Below, piece after piece: positions 40,365 to 48,899 of a DNA stretch of 64,000 nucleotides. The stretch covers positions 124,001 to 188,000 of the forward strand of contig NZ_RZRU01000004.1 of the NCBI RefSeq assembly GCF_003997495.1. Direction: 5' to 3'. Position 1 is the first letter of the stretch; every line of letters starts with the position of its first letter. A program made the position numbers and the translations under genes. The notes below the pieces were generated by a model, which saw only the letters and a program-made list of their open reading frames with translations, was not told the origin of the DNA and did not search any database. This DNA comes from Mesorhizobium sp. M7A.F.Ca.US.008.03.1.1 (GTDB lineage Bacteria > Pseudomonadota > Alphaproteobacteria > Rhizobiales > Rhizobiaceae).

Positions 40365-41264
40365 TCAGATCAGGAAAACGACGCGCTTGCGATATCCGCC
40401 CAGCAGCAGCAACGCAACCGCCCAGAAAGCCAACGAGATGTAGGCGGTCACAGCAAAGGCATGCATTGGGAATTCGCCGCTCGCGATTGGCGCGCGCACC
40501 ACTTCCAGAAAATATGTGAACGGATTCCAATGATAGGCATAGTTCTGTATACCGCCTTGCCCATGATAGGCCCAGAAGACTGGCGTAAGAAACGTGCCGA
40601 CGCGCATGATGTTGCCGACGATGAACTGAGCATCGGGAAAGAATGCGCCCAGGAATGCGAAAACCGTTACGATTGCAGGGGTCGCGAGCACAATCAGCAA
40701 TAACCCCGGGATAGACAAAAGCCACTCAGCGCTGACTCCCAAGCCGCTCAGCAGCAGGATGACGATGCAACCCGCCACCGAATAGCTCGCTCGGATGATA
40801 CATTGCACCGTCAGTCGCATCACATACACGAAGAGTGGCAGCCTCGTGCCTTGAATGAAACTGGCTTCGCGGGAGAACAGGGGCACGCTCAGGCTGATCA
40901 TCTCCATGAGGTAGAACCAGACAACCAGGCCGATCGAGGCATAGGCCGTGTATCCGGCCGAATCCGTGTCTTTGGTCTTGAAAACGAAGATGAAAGTGCC
41001 GATGAATGCCAGATAATTGACCAGCATCCAAAGCGGGCCGAGCGTCGTGCGTCTATGCTGGTCGCCAATGTCCTCATGGGCAAGCGCGATCCAGACCCGG
41101 TGTAATCTCATGGCCTTTGAGATGTCGTCAAAAGCGCCGTTTAGTGCCGCAATCATAGCTGGGAGTATCGCAATCCGTTGTTCTGGCGCATTATTCTTCG
41201 CTGGCCATAGCGAACCACCAAGCCCGTCTCTAATAGCCATTTCGATGGGCATATGGCAACGCAT
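40365..41264 (-). CDS. wzm: Polysaccharide ABC transporter permease (Wzm-like)
   Basis: A 299-residue ABC-2 type permease with about six membrane helices (WMLVNYLAFIGTFIFVF, LVVWFYLMEMISLSV, YSVAGCIVILLLSGLG, LSIPGLLLIVLATPAIVTV) and the cytoplasmic start DQHRRTTLGPLWM typical of Wzm/KpsM/TagG. Eight bases separate its stop from wzt. The N-terminal 60 residues are longer than usual; later starts at 41252 or 41240 are possible. Confidence 0.9.
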   Translation of the reverse strand: MRCHMPIEMAIRDGLGGSLWPAKNNAPEQRIAILPAMIAALNGAFDDISKAMRLHRVWIALAHEDIGDQHRRTTLGPLWMLVNYLAFIGTFIFVFKTKDTDSAGYTAYASIGLVVWFYLMEMISLSVPLFSREASFIQGTRLPLFVYVMRLTVQCIIRASYSVAGCIVILLLSGLGVSAEWLLSIPGLLLIVLATPAIVTVFAFLGAFFPDAQFIVGNIMRVGTFLTPVFWAYHGQGGIQNYAYHWNPFTYFLEVVRAPIASGEFPMHAFAVTAYISLAFWAVALLLLGGYRKRVVFLI

Positions 41265-41568
41265 TGCGTCCTAACGCTGTGGGGAGCAGAGTCAACTGCG
41301 GCAAAACTGAACGCATGCTGATGCTGTGTGGCTTATTTTAGCATTTGGTAATGTTGACTTTGCGGCAATCGCCTGAGCAAGATCTATGTTCTCCACTGGA
41401 CGCCTCTTGTCCGAAAAAACCTCTGGCTATGCCCTCGCCCTAGCAGTATGCGATACAGGACGGCGGGGGCCGGGGATGGCACTTGAGTAAGGTGATTGGT
41501 CGCGAAGTATCTTCGTGTTCGCACCTCGCTGGTGTCGATGCCCTTAGCTTGGAGTCTAGTGCCGTCCA
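41265..41568. promoter_or_regulatory. Divergent intergenic region between wzm and the capD-like gene
   Basis: About 304 bases without a gene; it must hold promoters in both directions. TTGACT at 41354 could be a -35 on the plus strand, but the hexamer at the right distance is poor. TGCGGCAA occurs twice (about 41297 and 41361). Nothing further can be assigned. Confidence 0.4.
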
Positions 41569-43557
41569 ATGAATCCCCACCTAGAAGCTGTGTTCGGCCT
41601 CAGGCCACAGATGCGGCGCGCCTTCATCATGATCCAGGACGTGGTCATGGTCCTGGTCGCCGTGGCACTCAGCCTTATCCTTTCGCGGTCGAATCTTTCG
41701 TTCGAAGCGCTCTCCAAGGAGGGGTTGGCGACATGGGCGGGCATCGTCGTCATCAGCCATTTGCTGTTCCGCTACAGTGGCCTCTACACCACCGTCTGGC
41801 GCTTCGCCTCGACGCCGGACTTTTTCAACATCCTGAAGAGCTGCGCGATTTTGACGTTCACTCTTTACATGGCGTCGCTGCTGCTGCGTTTTTACCGGCC
41901 GGTGGCGGGGCTCAACGAGCGTCAGTTCATCGTCTTCTTCCTCGTCTCCTTCACCATCATATCGGCACCCCGGCTGTTCTACCGCTTCCTGCGTGACGGC
42001 GCGAGTTGGGGGATTCTGAGCCGCAAGACCGACAACAGGCAGGCTAAGCGAGCTCTGTTCGTCGGCCGGCTCGACGAAGCCGACCTGATCATTCGCTTCA
42101 CGCGCACGGCGCAACCGGCGGACTATTCCATCGCAGGCATCATGGCGACCGAGCGCGGCGCACCGTTGGGCACGCGGATTCAAGGTGTTCCCGTGGTGGC
42201 GACCATGCCGCGCCTGATCGATGTCCTGGAGGACTATGCGACCGGCACCAAAAGCCTGGACTTGCTGATTTTCGGCAGCGGCGCCGAGCACGAGATCGAG
42301 GACTATTCGGAACTCGTGCGCATTGCCCGGCACGGCGACATAAATGTGGTGCAGTTCTCAGGCCTTTCGGAGTTGGAACAGCACGGAAAGCTGGTTCTCG
42401 ACACCGTCGAGATGGAAACGATCCTGCGCCGTCCGACGGTCGCGGCCGACATCCAGCGCATCGGCGCCTTTGTCGGGGGCAAACGCGTTCTGGTGACCGG
42501 CGGTGCCGGTTCGATCGGCCAGACGCTGGTCAAGCGGTCGCTGGAACTGGGAGCCGAGGCGGTGCTGGTCGCCGACAACTCCGAGTTCGGCATTTTCCAG
42601 TTGAGCCAGTATGTTGACGAGAAGGACCACGACCGCCTCAAGGTCCGCATCGTCGATGTCGCGGACCGGCGCCAGATAATGCTTGTCGTTACGGAATTCC
42701 GGCCGGACATAATCTTTCATGCCGCGGCGCTCAAGCACGTTCCGCTTCTCGAGGAAAACTGGGATTCGGCCATCCAGACCAATATCTTCGGAACGCTCGT
42801 CTGTGCCGAGGTTGCCGCCAAGTGCGGGGTTGCGCAATTTGTCCTGATATCGAGCGACAAGGCGGTGGATCCCTCGTCAGTGCTTGGCATGACGAAGCGG
42901 GCCGCCGAACAGATCATCAGCGCCTTGCATGGCACGCCGGCAGGCGAGACGGGCGGGCGTCGCCCGGCCACCAAGTTCATTGCAGTGCGGTTCGGCAACG
43001 TCTTCGGCAGCAATGGTTCGGTGGCGACCATATTCCAGGCGCAGATCGAGGCCGGCGGTCCTGTCACCATCACCGACCGGCGCATGACGCGCTATTTCAT
43101 GACCGTGGCCGAAGCCGTCGATCTCGTCATCATGTCGGCGGCCGATGCCGCGTCGCGGCACAGCGGAGACGATTATGCCGTCTATATGCTCGACATGGGC
43201 AAGCCGGTGCCGATCCTTGAAGTGGCCGAAACGATGATCCGCTTGTCCGGAAAGAGCCCATACAAGGATGTCGCGATCCGGTTCACCGGCATAAGGCCGG
43301 GCGAAAAACTCCACGAAACGCTGCATGGCCAAGACGAGGAACTCGTCGAACTCGGCATCTCGAAGATTTTCGGCCTCAGCACGGACGTCGTGGAATGGTC
43401 GGATGTCCAGGTGGCGCTCACGGCGTTGCAGCAGTCGGCGAAAGACCAGGACAAGGCTGCCGCGCTCGCCGCATTGGCAGGTCTCGACCGCGCCAAGAAG
43501 GCCAGGACAAGCCCTCATCAGGCCGCGATCCCGAAAACGGCGGGGCAGGCGAGCTAG
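41569..43557 (+). CDS. UDP-GlcNAc 4,6-dehydratase / CapD-WbpM family (large form)
   Basis: A 662-residue inner-membrane protein. The N-terminus has four hydrophobic helices (about 15-110), a CoA-binding-like Rossmann segment (about 155-260) and the SDR domain from about 305 (VLVTGGAGSIGQTLVKRSLE). SSDKAVDPSSVLGMTKR covers the active-site area, and IRPGEKLHETL is near the end. The family makes UDP-4-keto-6-deoxy-GlcNAc. At the place of the catalytic Tyr/Met (Y/M-G-x-T-K) there is Leu. With the reductase at 45221 and the small transferase at 44649 it matches the WreV/WreQ/WreU set for QuiNAc-initiated O-antigen in Rhizobium etli. Confidence 0.9.
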   Translation: MNPHLEAVFGLRPQMRRAFIMIQDVVMVLVAVALSLILSRSNLSFEALSKEGLATWAGIVVISHLLFRYSGLYTTVWRFASTPDFFNILKSCAILTFTLYMASLLLRFYRPVAGLNERQFIVFFLVSFTIISAPRLFYRFLRDGASWGILSRKTDNRQAKRALFVGRLDEADLIIRFTRTAQPADYSIAGIMATERGAPLGTRIQGVPVVATMPRLIDVLEDYATGTKSLDLLIFGSGAEHEIEDYSELVRIARHGDINVVQFSGLSELEQHGKLVLDTVEMETILRRPTVAADIQRIGAFVGGKRVLVTGGAGSIGQTLVKRSLELGAEAVLVADNSEFGIFQLSQYVDEKDHDRLKVRIVDVADRRQIMLVVTEFRPDIIFHAAALKHVPLLEENWDSAIQTNIFGTLVCAEVAAKCGVAQFVLISSDKAVDPSSVLGMTKRAAEQIISALHGTPAGETGGRRPATKFIAVRFGNVFGSNGSVATIFQAQIEAGGPVTITDRRMTRYFMTVAEAVDLVIMSAADAASRHSGDDYAVYMLDMGKPVPILEVAETMIRLSGKSPYKDVAIRFTGIRPGEKLHETLHGQDEELVELGISKIFGLSTDVVEWSDVQVALTALQQSAKDQDKAAALAALAGLDRAKKARTSPHQAAIPKTAGQAS

Positions 43558-43584
43558 GCCCGGTTCAGAATTCAGAAAGCGATC

Positions 43585-44526
43585 TTGGTCGTGAGCAAAG
43601 CAGATCTGCGCGTCGCGGTCCTGATGGGCACGAAGGATGGTGCGGCCTTCATCGATGAACAGCTGCAGTCCCTGCTCGCGCAGTCGCACCCTCTGGTCGA
43701 CCTGTGGATATCCGACGATGGCTCCGTCGACGGCACGACCGCCATCGTCGAGACATGGAAATCCCGCTGGCGGCCCAAGGGTCGAATGACGCTCGTAGAG
43801 GGGCCGCGGCAAGGCTTCGCCGCCAATTTCCGCTCCATGATCGTCGATCGACGCATCGAGGCGGACTGCTATGCCTTCTGCGACCAGGACGATGTCTGGG
43901 AGCCCGACAGGCTGGAGAGCGCTATCAGCTGGATGCGGACCCAGGATGCGAAAACCCCGCTGATGTTTTGTTCGCGAACCGCGACCATGACGGAAACAGG
44001 AAGCCTTGTCGGCCATTCGCCGCTGTTTGCGCGGCCGCCAACCTTTCGCAACGCGCTTGTGCAAAGCATCGCCGGCGGCAACACCATCCTGCTCAACGCG
44101 GCGGCACGCGACCTGCTGGCCAGGGCCTCCACGCGGAGCGGGTTCGTCAGCCACGACTGGTGGGCCTATCTCATCGTGACCGCCGCCGGCGGCATCGTCC
44201 GCTACGATCCGCGGCCGCTGGTGCGCTACCGGCAGCACGCGGCAAACCTGGTCGGCGCCAATGTGTCCTGGAAGGCAAGGGTGTCCCGGCTTGGCCGCCT
44301 GTTCAAGGGGGAATTCGCCGGCTGGACGGACCTCAACCTGGACGGTCTCGCCGTCAATCGCGATCTCCTGACCGAGGACGCGATGACGTGCCTCGACCTT
44401 TTCACCCGCGGGCGCGACGGCGGTCTTTTCCGCCGCTTGGCGGGCTTGCGCCAAAGCGGCGTCTATCGCCAGACCGTTTCCGGAAACCTGGGGCTCTATC
44501 TCGCCTTCATTCTGGGGCGCATCTGA
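43585..44526 (+). CDS. Glycosyltransferase family 2 (rhamnosyltransferase-like)
   Basis: A 313-residue GT2. LRVAVLMGTKDGAAFIDEQLQSL and WISDDGSVDGTTAI form the nucleotide site, and CDQDDVWEPDRL holds the metal-binding DxD; IAGGNTILLN and HDWWAYL resemble rhamnan and O-antigen rhamnosyltransferases. TTG 43585 or GTG 43591 may be the start, 27-33 bases after the dehydratase gene. It may act after the QuiNAc priming step. Donor (possibly dTDP-rhamnose from the rfb genes) is inference. Confidence 0.83.
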   Translation: MVVSKADLRVAVLMGTKDGAAFIDEQLQSLLAQSHPLVDLWISDDGSVDGTTAIVETWKSRWRPKGRMTLVEGPRQGFAANFRSMIVDRRIEADCYAFCDQDDVWEPDRLESAISWMRTQDAKTPLMFCSRTATMTETGSLVGHSPLFARPPTFRNALVQSIAGGNTILLNAAARDLLARASTRSGFVSHDWWAYLIVTAAGGIVRYDPRPLVRYRQHAANLVGANVSWKARVSRLGRLFKGEFAGWTDLNLDGLAVNRDLLTEDAMTCLDLFTRGRDGGLFRRLAGLRQSGVYRQTVSGNLGLYLAFILGRI

Positions 44527-44648
44527 ACGTTGCGACGGCTGCGTGGCGCGCTTGGTCAGGAGATCGGCTCATGCTACGTCGATCGGATTGACGGCATTGG
44601 CCTGCGGCATTGCCTCGGGACTTCGGCAGGGAGCACTATCGGCCGTTC

Positions 44649-45188
44649 ATGAAGGCAGCCAAGCAAATCTTCGATCTTGCCGGTGCGGCTCTGCTGTTGG
44701 TGGCGACATCTCCTGTCTTGGCGCTCACCGTCCTTGCCGTTCGGGCATCGTCGCCGGGCCCGGCTATTTTTTCACAGGTGCGGGTTGGCCGTGACGGTCG
44801 GCTTTTCCGCTGCCACAAGTTGCGCACGATGTATGTCGGGACGCCGTCACTACCCTCGCATGAGGCGCCGGCGGATTCCGTGACATCGGTTGGAAAAGTC
44901 TTGCGGAAGTTCAAGCTCGATGAGTTGCCGCAATTTTGGAACGTCCTGAAAGGTGAAATGAGCCTGGTCGGGCCGCGTCCCTGCCTGCCGACCCAAACGG
45001 AGTTGATCGAGTGTCGCAGGCGGCTGGGGGTCTTGGCGGCACTTCCAGGCATAACCGGCCTGGCTCAGATCAGGGGCATCGACATGTCGAACCCGCAGCT
45101 TCTGGCTGAAACGGATGCCGCCTATCTCCGCGCGGCGTCGTTCCGGCTTGACCTTCGGATCCTGCTCGGAACGCTCTACCGAGGCTGA
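44649..45188 (+). CDS. Small initiating sugar-1-phosphate transferase (PglC/WreU-like)
   Basis: A 179-residue monotopic phosphoglycosyl transferase with only the catalytic module: one membrane-insertion helix (FDLAGAALLLVATSPVLALTV), then FRCHKLRTMYVG, RKFKLDELPQFWNVLKGEMSLVGPRP and PGITGLAQI. It transfers a sugar phosphate (probably QuiNAc-1-P, from context) to undecaprenyl phosphate. ATG 44649 gives the usual N-terminus of small-form enzymes; TTG 44610 is also open. It is the second initiating transferase in the window, so two different lipid-linked glycans are likely. Confidence 0.88.
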   Translation: MKAAKQIFDLAGAALLLVATSPVLALTVLAVRASSPGPAIFSQVRVGRDGRLFRCHKLRTMYVGTPSLPSHEAPADSVTSVGKVLRKFKLDELPQFWNVLKGEMSLVGPRPCLPTQTELIECRRRLGVLAALPGITGLAQIRGIDMSNPQLLAETDAAYLRAASFRLDLRILLGTLYRG

Positions 45189-45198
45189 ACAAACCACG

Positions 45199-45214
45199 AT
45201 CCCAAAAGTGGGAT
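45199..45214. terminator. Short stem-loop in a convergent junction
   Basis: ATCCCA and TGGGAT flank a four-base AAAG loop, in the 32 bases between convergent genes ending at 45188 and 45221. It could end transcription from both sides, but the stem is short and T-runs are poor. The core CCCAAAAGTGGG resembles part of the repeat at 58910. Confidence 0.4.
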
Positions 45215-45220
45215 AGGAAG

Positions 45221-46156
45221 CTACGACTTACCGAGCCGCGCCAGCTCGGCCAGCCGCTCCAGCGGGTCGGCTTCAGGCGTCCACCCCTGCGATACCAGCA
45301 GGGCGGGGTCGCATATCTGTGTCGCGGTCAGACTGTCCCAAAACGCCCGCTTGCCGAGTGCGGCCACGACCGGCCGTATCAGGCCGGGCGGCACAGCCAT
45401 CAGGCGCACAGGCCGTCCCAAACCTCTGCGAAAGGCGGCGATGATGGCCTCGACGGCGACCGGCGGCACATCGGCGCCGACATAGATCGGGCGAAGCGGT
45501 CCGGAATGGCTGAGCAGGTGCGACACAGCTCGCACCGCGGCCTCGGAAGACATCAGCGAGCGGATTCCGGTCAAGGCACCCGTCGGCAGCGGCAGCGGCG
45601 TATCGGCAAGGCGCATCAGCGTTGCCAGATTTCCCCTCATGCCGCTTCCATAAACCGGAGGCAGGCGCAACACGGCGGCGTCGGAGCGGCCGTGCAACGC
45701 GTAGGCGTCCAAAACCTTGATCTCGCCTTCGCGCTTCGAGCGTCCATAGGCGCATTGTGGGGCAGGAAGCGTGTCCTCGTCGATCGTTGCGCTGACGCGC
45801 GCGCCGATCACCGCTCGGATCGAGGAGAGATGAATGAAACGTCCGCTTATCTGGGCGGCCGCTGCATGCGCCAGCCTTGCGCTCAGTTCCACATTGGCCG
45901 CCTGATAATCGGCTTCGGTTGCTTTTCCCTGATCATTGTTGAAGCCGGCGCAATGGACGACGTCAGTCATATGCCGGGTCAGTTCCAGGAAGGCGGCGGC
46001 AGGCGCATCGAAGCCGGGCATCGGCACAGTCTCGTTCTCCGAACCAAGCCTCTCGGGATGGCGGGAGGCGAGGCGAAGCTCGGCACCGGCTTCGCGAAGG
46101 TGGCGCACGACAAGACGCCCGATGAAACCTGTCGCGCCCGTGACCAGAACCTTCAT
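45221..46156 (-). CDS. NAD-dependent 4-ketosugar reductase (WreQ/WbpK-like SDR)
   Basis: A 311-residue SDR with TGATGFIGRLVVRHL, a Ser in IHLSSIRAVIG and the catalytic YGRSKREGE. It is shorter than full epimerases and fits the group that reduces UDP-4-keto-6-deoxy-HexNAc to UDP-QuiNAc or UDP-FucNAc. The dehydratase that would make its substrate is at 41569 on the other strand. Its start overlaps the stop of the O-antigen-ligase-like gene, so the two are co-transcribed. Confidence 0.82.
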   Translation of the reverse strand: MKVLVTGATGFIGRLVVRHLREAGAELRLASRHPERLGSENETVPMPGFDAPAAAFLELTRHMTDVVHCAGFNNDQGKATEADYQAANVELSARLAHAAAAQISGRFIHLSSIRAVIGARVSATIDEDTLPAPQCAYGRSKREGEIKVLDAYALHGRSDAAVLRLPPVYGSGMRGNLATLMRLADTPLPLPTGALTGIRSLMSSEAAVRAVSHLLSHSGPLRPIYVGADVPPVAVEAIIAAFRRGLGRPVRLMAVPPGLIRPVVAALGKRAFWDSLTATQICDPALLVSQGWTPEADPLERLAELARLGKS

Positions 46157-47478
46157 GGCCTTGCCCGAAACAGCTCTTTCGTGACTGATGGAAGTGCTCG
46201 CTCATCCATCACTGGTGCAAGTGCCTGCTCTTCCAACAAGGGAACATGGCGTCCGGAGGCGAGATATGTTCCGCTCACCAGGAAAACCATCAGCACCGAG
46301 TCCAGAATGTCATGGCCGACCAGGATGCCTGTCATTCCGGCCGTGAGATAGGTTATTACCACGACGACAATCATGGTGGCGCCGAACCGCTCGTTCGGAT
46401 CGCTACTGTTTCGCAGGACCCGGGCGGCATTTCCAGCAGCAACGATAAAGATCGCTGCCAGCGTCACGGCGCCCAGAATTCCTGCTTGCACCAAGGCGGT
46501 CAGGAAGCCGTTGTGGAAATGGTTGAAGCCTGTGTCCATCGCGAACTGCTCATGAAAGCCCTGCTTGATCAGAAGCTGGGTTGCACCCACACCGTGCCCG
46601 AACAGTGGCATGTCATGGAATGCTTTGAGGCCGATCTCCCAAAGCGCAACACGTATTCCCAACGAGCTGTCGTAGTTGCCGCTGGCTCCAAGCGCACCCC
46701 AATCGGAGCGCAAAAAATCGACGCGCCCGGATATCGCCTGGAAGCTGGAAGCGGCAATCACGACGCCGACCGCCGCCAGCAGCAACAGCAGGCGAACGGC
46801 ATTCCTGCCTCTGAGCCTGTGCCGGTTGATCAGCATGACGGCGATGCCGGCGATCAGCAGTGCCAGCCAGGCGATACGCGAGCCGGAATAGATGACGGCG
46901 ATCGTCCCGGCCAGTGTCGCGTAGAAGAGGGGTGTCCGGGCTTGCTCAATACTGGACAAGGCGCCAGCCACACACATCACCACGGCAAGGCAGACGACGG
47001 TTGCGAAGACGATCGGATTTCCGGCTCCTCCCTCGGCCCTGACGCCAATCCAATATTGCTGGATGACGGCCATGAGCAGCGCGACAAAGCAGGCGGCCAT
47101 GCTGGAAAGCACGACGATGCGGGCAAGCGTGGTTTTCTGCGTGATGCTCCAGGTCGAATAGGACACGGGAAAAAACAGGAAGGTGACGAGCGGGATAAGA
47201 TGGGGCGCATCCCGGACGAACGAGTTGTTGACGATGGACGCCAGGAGATTGGCGGCGCAGTAGGCATAGATCGCGACCGTCATCCAGATCATGGGCCGGT
47301 CGGCGTTGAAGCGCCTTTTCCCTAAAGCAATCAGCAGGGCGGACGAAAGGCCTCCGCCATTGAACACAAAGCTGACCACCGAGCCCAGGACCGGCGGAAA
47401 AAAGAAGCAAAGGATGGAAAAGTAGTTGTTGATCCGCAAAGGCGAGAATTGCTGTGTGAGGGATGAAAGCCGGCTCAA
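46153..47478 (-). CDS. O-antigen ligase family membrane protein (WaaL or Wzy)
   Basis: About 441 residues with roughly 11 hydrophobic segments. The large periplasmic loop has LFGHGVGATQLLIKQGFHE and FNHFHNGFLTALVQAGILG, the Wzy_C/WaaL signature with the conserved His. Next to QuiNAc O-antigen genes and an ABC exporter it is most likely the ligase that moves finished O-antigen to lipid A-core. The frame is open to 47793, but the extra N-terminus is basic and not family-like; TTG 47478 just before the first membrane segment is a tentative start. Confidence 0.8.
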   Translation of the reverse strand: MSRLSSLTQQFSPLRINNYFSILCFFFPPVLGSVVSFVFNGGGLSSALLIALGKRRFNADRPMIWMTVAIYAYCAANLLASIVNNSFVRDAPHLIPLVTFLFFPVSYSTWSITQKTTLARIVVLSSMAACFVALLMAVIQQYWIGVRAEGGAGNPIVFATVVCLAVVMCVAGALSSIEQARTPLFYATLAGTIAVIYSGSRIAWLALLIAGIAVMLINRHRLRGRNAVRLLLLLAAVGVVIAASSFQAISGRVDFLRSDWGALGASGNYDSSLGIRVALWEIGLKAFHDMPLFGHGVGATQLLIKQGFHEQFAMDTGFNHFHNGFLTALVQAGILGAVTLAAIFIVAAGNAARVLRNSSDPNERFGATMIVVVVITYLTAGMTGILVGHDILDSVLMVFLVSGTYLASGRHVPLLEEQALAPVMDERALPSVTKELFRARP

Positions 47479-47991
47479 TTTTCTGGCTCGCTGTTTTCGG
47501 CAAGTTTTCGTGCGGCGGATCTTGTTTAGCGAAGGTGAATGCGCTCGCCTCGAAATTGCCCATGCCATATGATGCGCTTGCCCGCTGCCGAGGCTGGTAT
47601 AGCGGCTGCCCCCCATTTTCGATAGTGGATCGGGTGGATTGTCACCGAAAATCGGCGGCAGGCGACGGTCGACCAGGGAAGTGCCTTGAAAGCCGTAGCC
47701 GGTCCATTCAAGCAATATTTTCCTCGCGTTTTCTCGACTGTTGAGCTTGCGGGCAGGAATTTCCGGGTTTGGCGGCATCTGTGGAAAATTCATTCTCGAA
47801 CCAATGTGCGGCCGGGCCAGTCTTGCATTGTTCTTGACAATGGCGATCTGCTAGAACGCCGGCACGAGAAAGTCTGCTAGAACGCCGGCACGAGAAAGAT
47901 TGTCCAGAAGCAAGGCTCGAACCGGGCGCAAAAAGCTCGATGATTGAGGCAAGGTCTTCTGTTGGAAGATACGAAAGAACGCCCACGGTCC
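47479..47991. promoter_or_regulatory. Divergent region upstream of cysD
   Basis: About 510 bases between divergent genes (shorter if the ligase starts further upstream). No sulphur-related riboswitch was recognised. TTGACA at 47834 is -35-like, but a matching -10 is not seen. It contains the 26-base tandem duplication described separately. Confidence 0.4.
47847..47898 (+). repeat. Exact 26-base tandem duplication upstream of cysD
   Basis: Bases 47847-47872 are repeated exactly as 47873-47898 (unit begins TCTGCTAGAACG and ends CACGAGAAAG). It starts eight bases after a TTGACA and ends about 93 bases before the cysD ATG. It could be a recent slippage event or duplicated regulator site. Confidence 0.75.
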
Positions 47992-48897
47992 ATGACAACA
48001 GCGCTTACGCATCTTCAGCGGCTTGAAGCCGAGTCCATCCATATATTCCGCGAGGTTGCGGCCGCCTTTGCCAAGCCGGTCATGCTCTATTCGGTCGGCA
48101 AGGATTCATCCGTGTTGATGCATCTGGCGATGAAGGCGTTTTATCCCGCAAAGCCGCCGTTCCCCTTTCTTCACGTCGACACGACGTGGAAGTTCCGCGA
48201 GATGATCGCCTTTCGCGATCAGATGGCGCAGAAACTTGGCTTCGATCTCCTGGTTCATGTCAACGAAGACGGCGTGCGCGACAACATCAATCCGTTCGAC
48301 CATGGTTCGAACACGCACACCCATGTCATGAAGACCGTGGCGCTGCGCCAGGCGCTCGACAAATACGGTTTCGATGCGGCCTTTGGCGGCGCTCGTCGCG
48401 ACGAGGAGAAATCGCGCGCCAAGGAGCGCATCTTTTCCTTCCGCAACGCCCAGCATGTGTGGGATCCGAAGAACCAGCGCCCCGAAATGTGGAAGATATT
48501 CAACACCCGCATCGCATCGGGTGAATCGATCCGCGTCTTTCCGCTGTCGAACTGGACCGAACTCGATATCTGGCAATACATCCTGCAGGAGAGCATCCCG
48601 ATCGTGCCGCTCTATTTCGCCAAGGAACGGCCGGTGGTGGAACGCGACGGCATGCTGATCCTGCGGGACGACGAGCGCATGAAACTGCGCCCCGGCGAGA
48701 CAGTGGAGAACCGGCTGGTGCGGTTCCGCACGCTTGGCTGCTATCCGCTGACCGGCGCCATCGAATCGGATGCCGACACGCTGGAAGCCATCGTCGGCGA
48801 AATGCTGACTGCGCGCACGTCCGAACGGCAAGGTCGCCTGATCGACCGCGATGAAGCCGGCTCGATGGAAAAGAAGAAGCGCGAGGGGTACTTTTGA
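47992..48897 (+). CDS. cysD: Sulfate adenylyltransferase subunit 2
   Basis: A 301-residue ATP-PPi-loop enzyme: [17 protein letters not shown] is the SGGKDS-like loop, and [12 protein letters not shown] and [19 protein letters not shown] are CysD/NodP signatures. With CysN it makes adenosine 5'-phosphosulfate from sulfate and ATP. ATG 47992 is chosen over 47944 as it starts the conserved [13 protein letters not shown] region. The cysNC gene begins three bases after its stop. Confidence 0.96.
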   Translation: MTTALTHLQRLEAESIHIFREVAAAFAKPVMLYSVGKDSSVLMHLAMKAFYPAKPPFPFLHVDTTWKFREMIAFRDQMAQKLGFDLLVHVNEDGVRDNINPFDHGSNTHTHVMKTVALRQALDKYGFDAAFGGARRDEEKSRAKERIFSFRNAQHVWDPKNQRPEMWKIFNTRIASGESIRVFPLSNWTELDIWQYILQESIPIVPLYFAKERPVVERDGMLILRDDERMKLRPGETVENRLVRFRTLGCYPLTGAIESDADTLEAIVGEMLTARTSERQGRLIDRDEAGSMEKKKREGYF

Positions 48898-48899
48898 CC

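Noticed and set aside
42877-44454. Minus-strand ORF (525 codons) over the capD-like and GT2 genes
   Set aside because: Spans the junction of two clear plus-strand genes and has no protein-like motifs.
47479-47991. SAM-type or other sulphur riboswitch upstream of cysD
   Set aside because: No conserved aptamer core was recognised in the leader; only the tandem duplication is evident.
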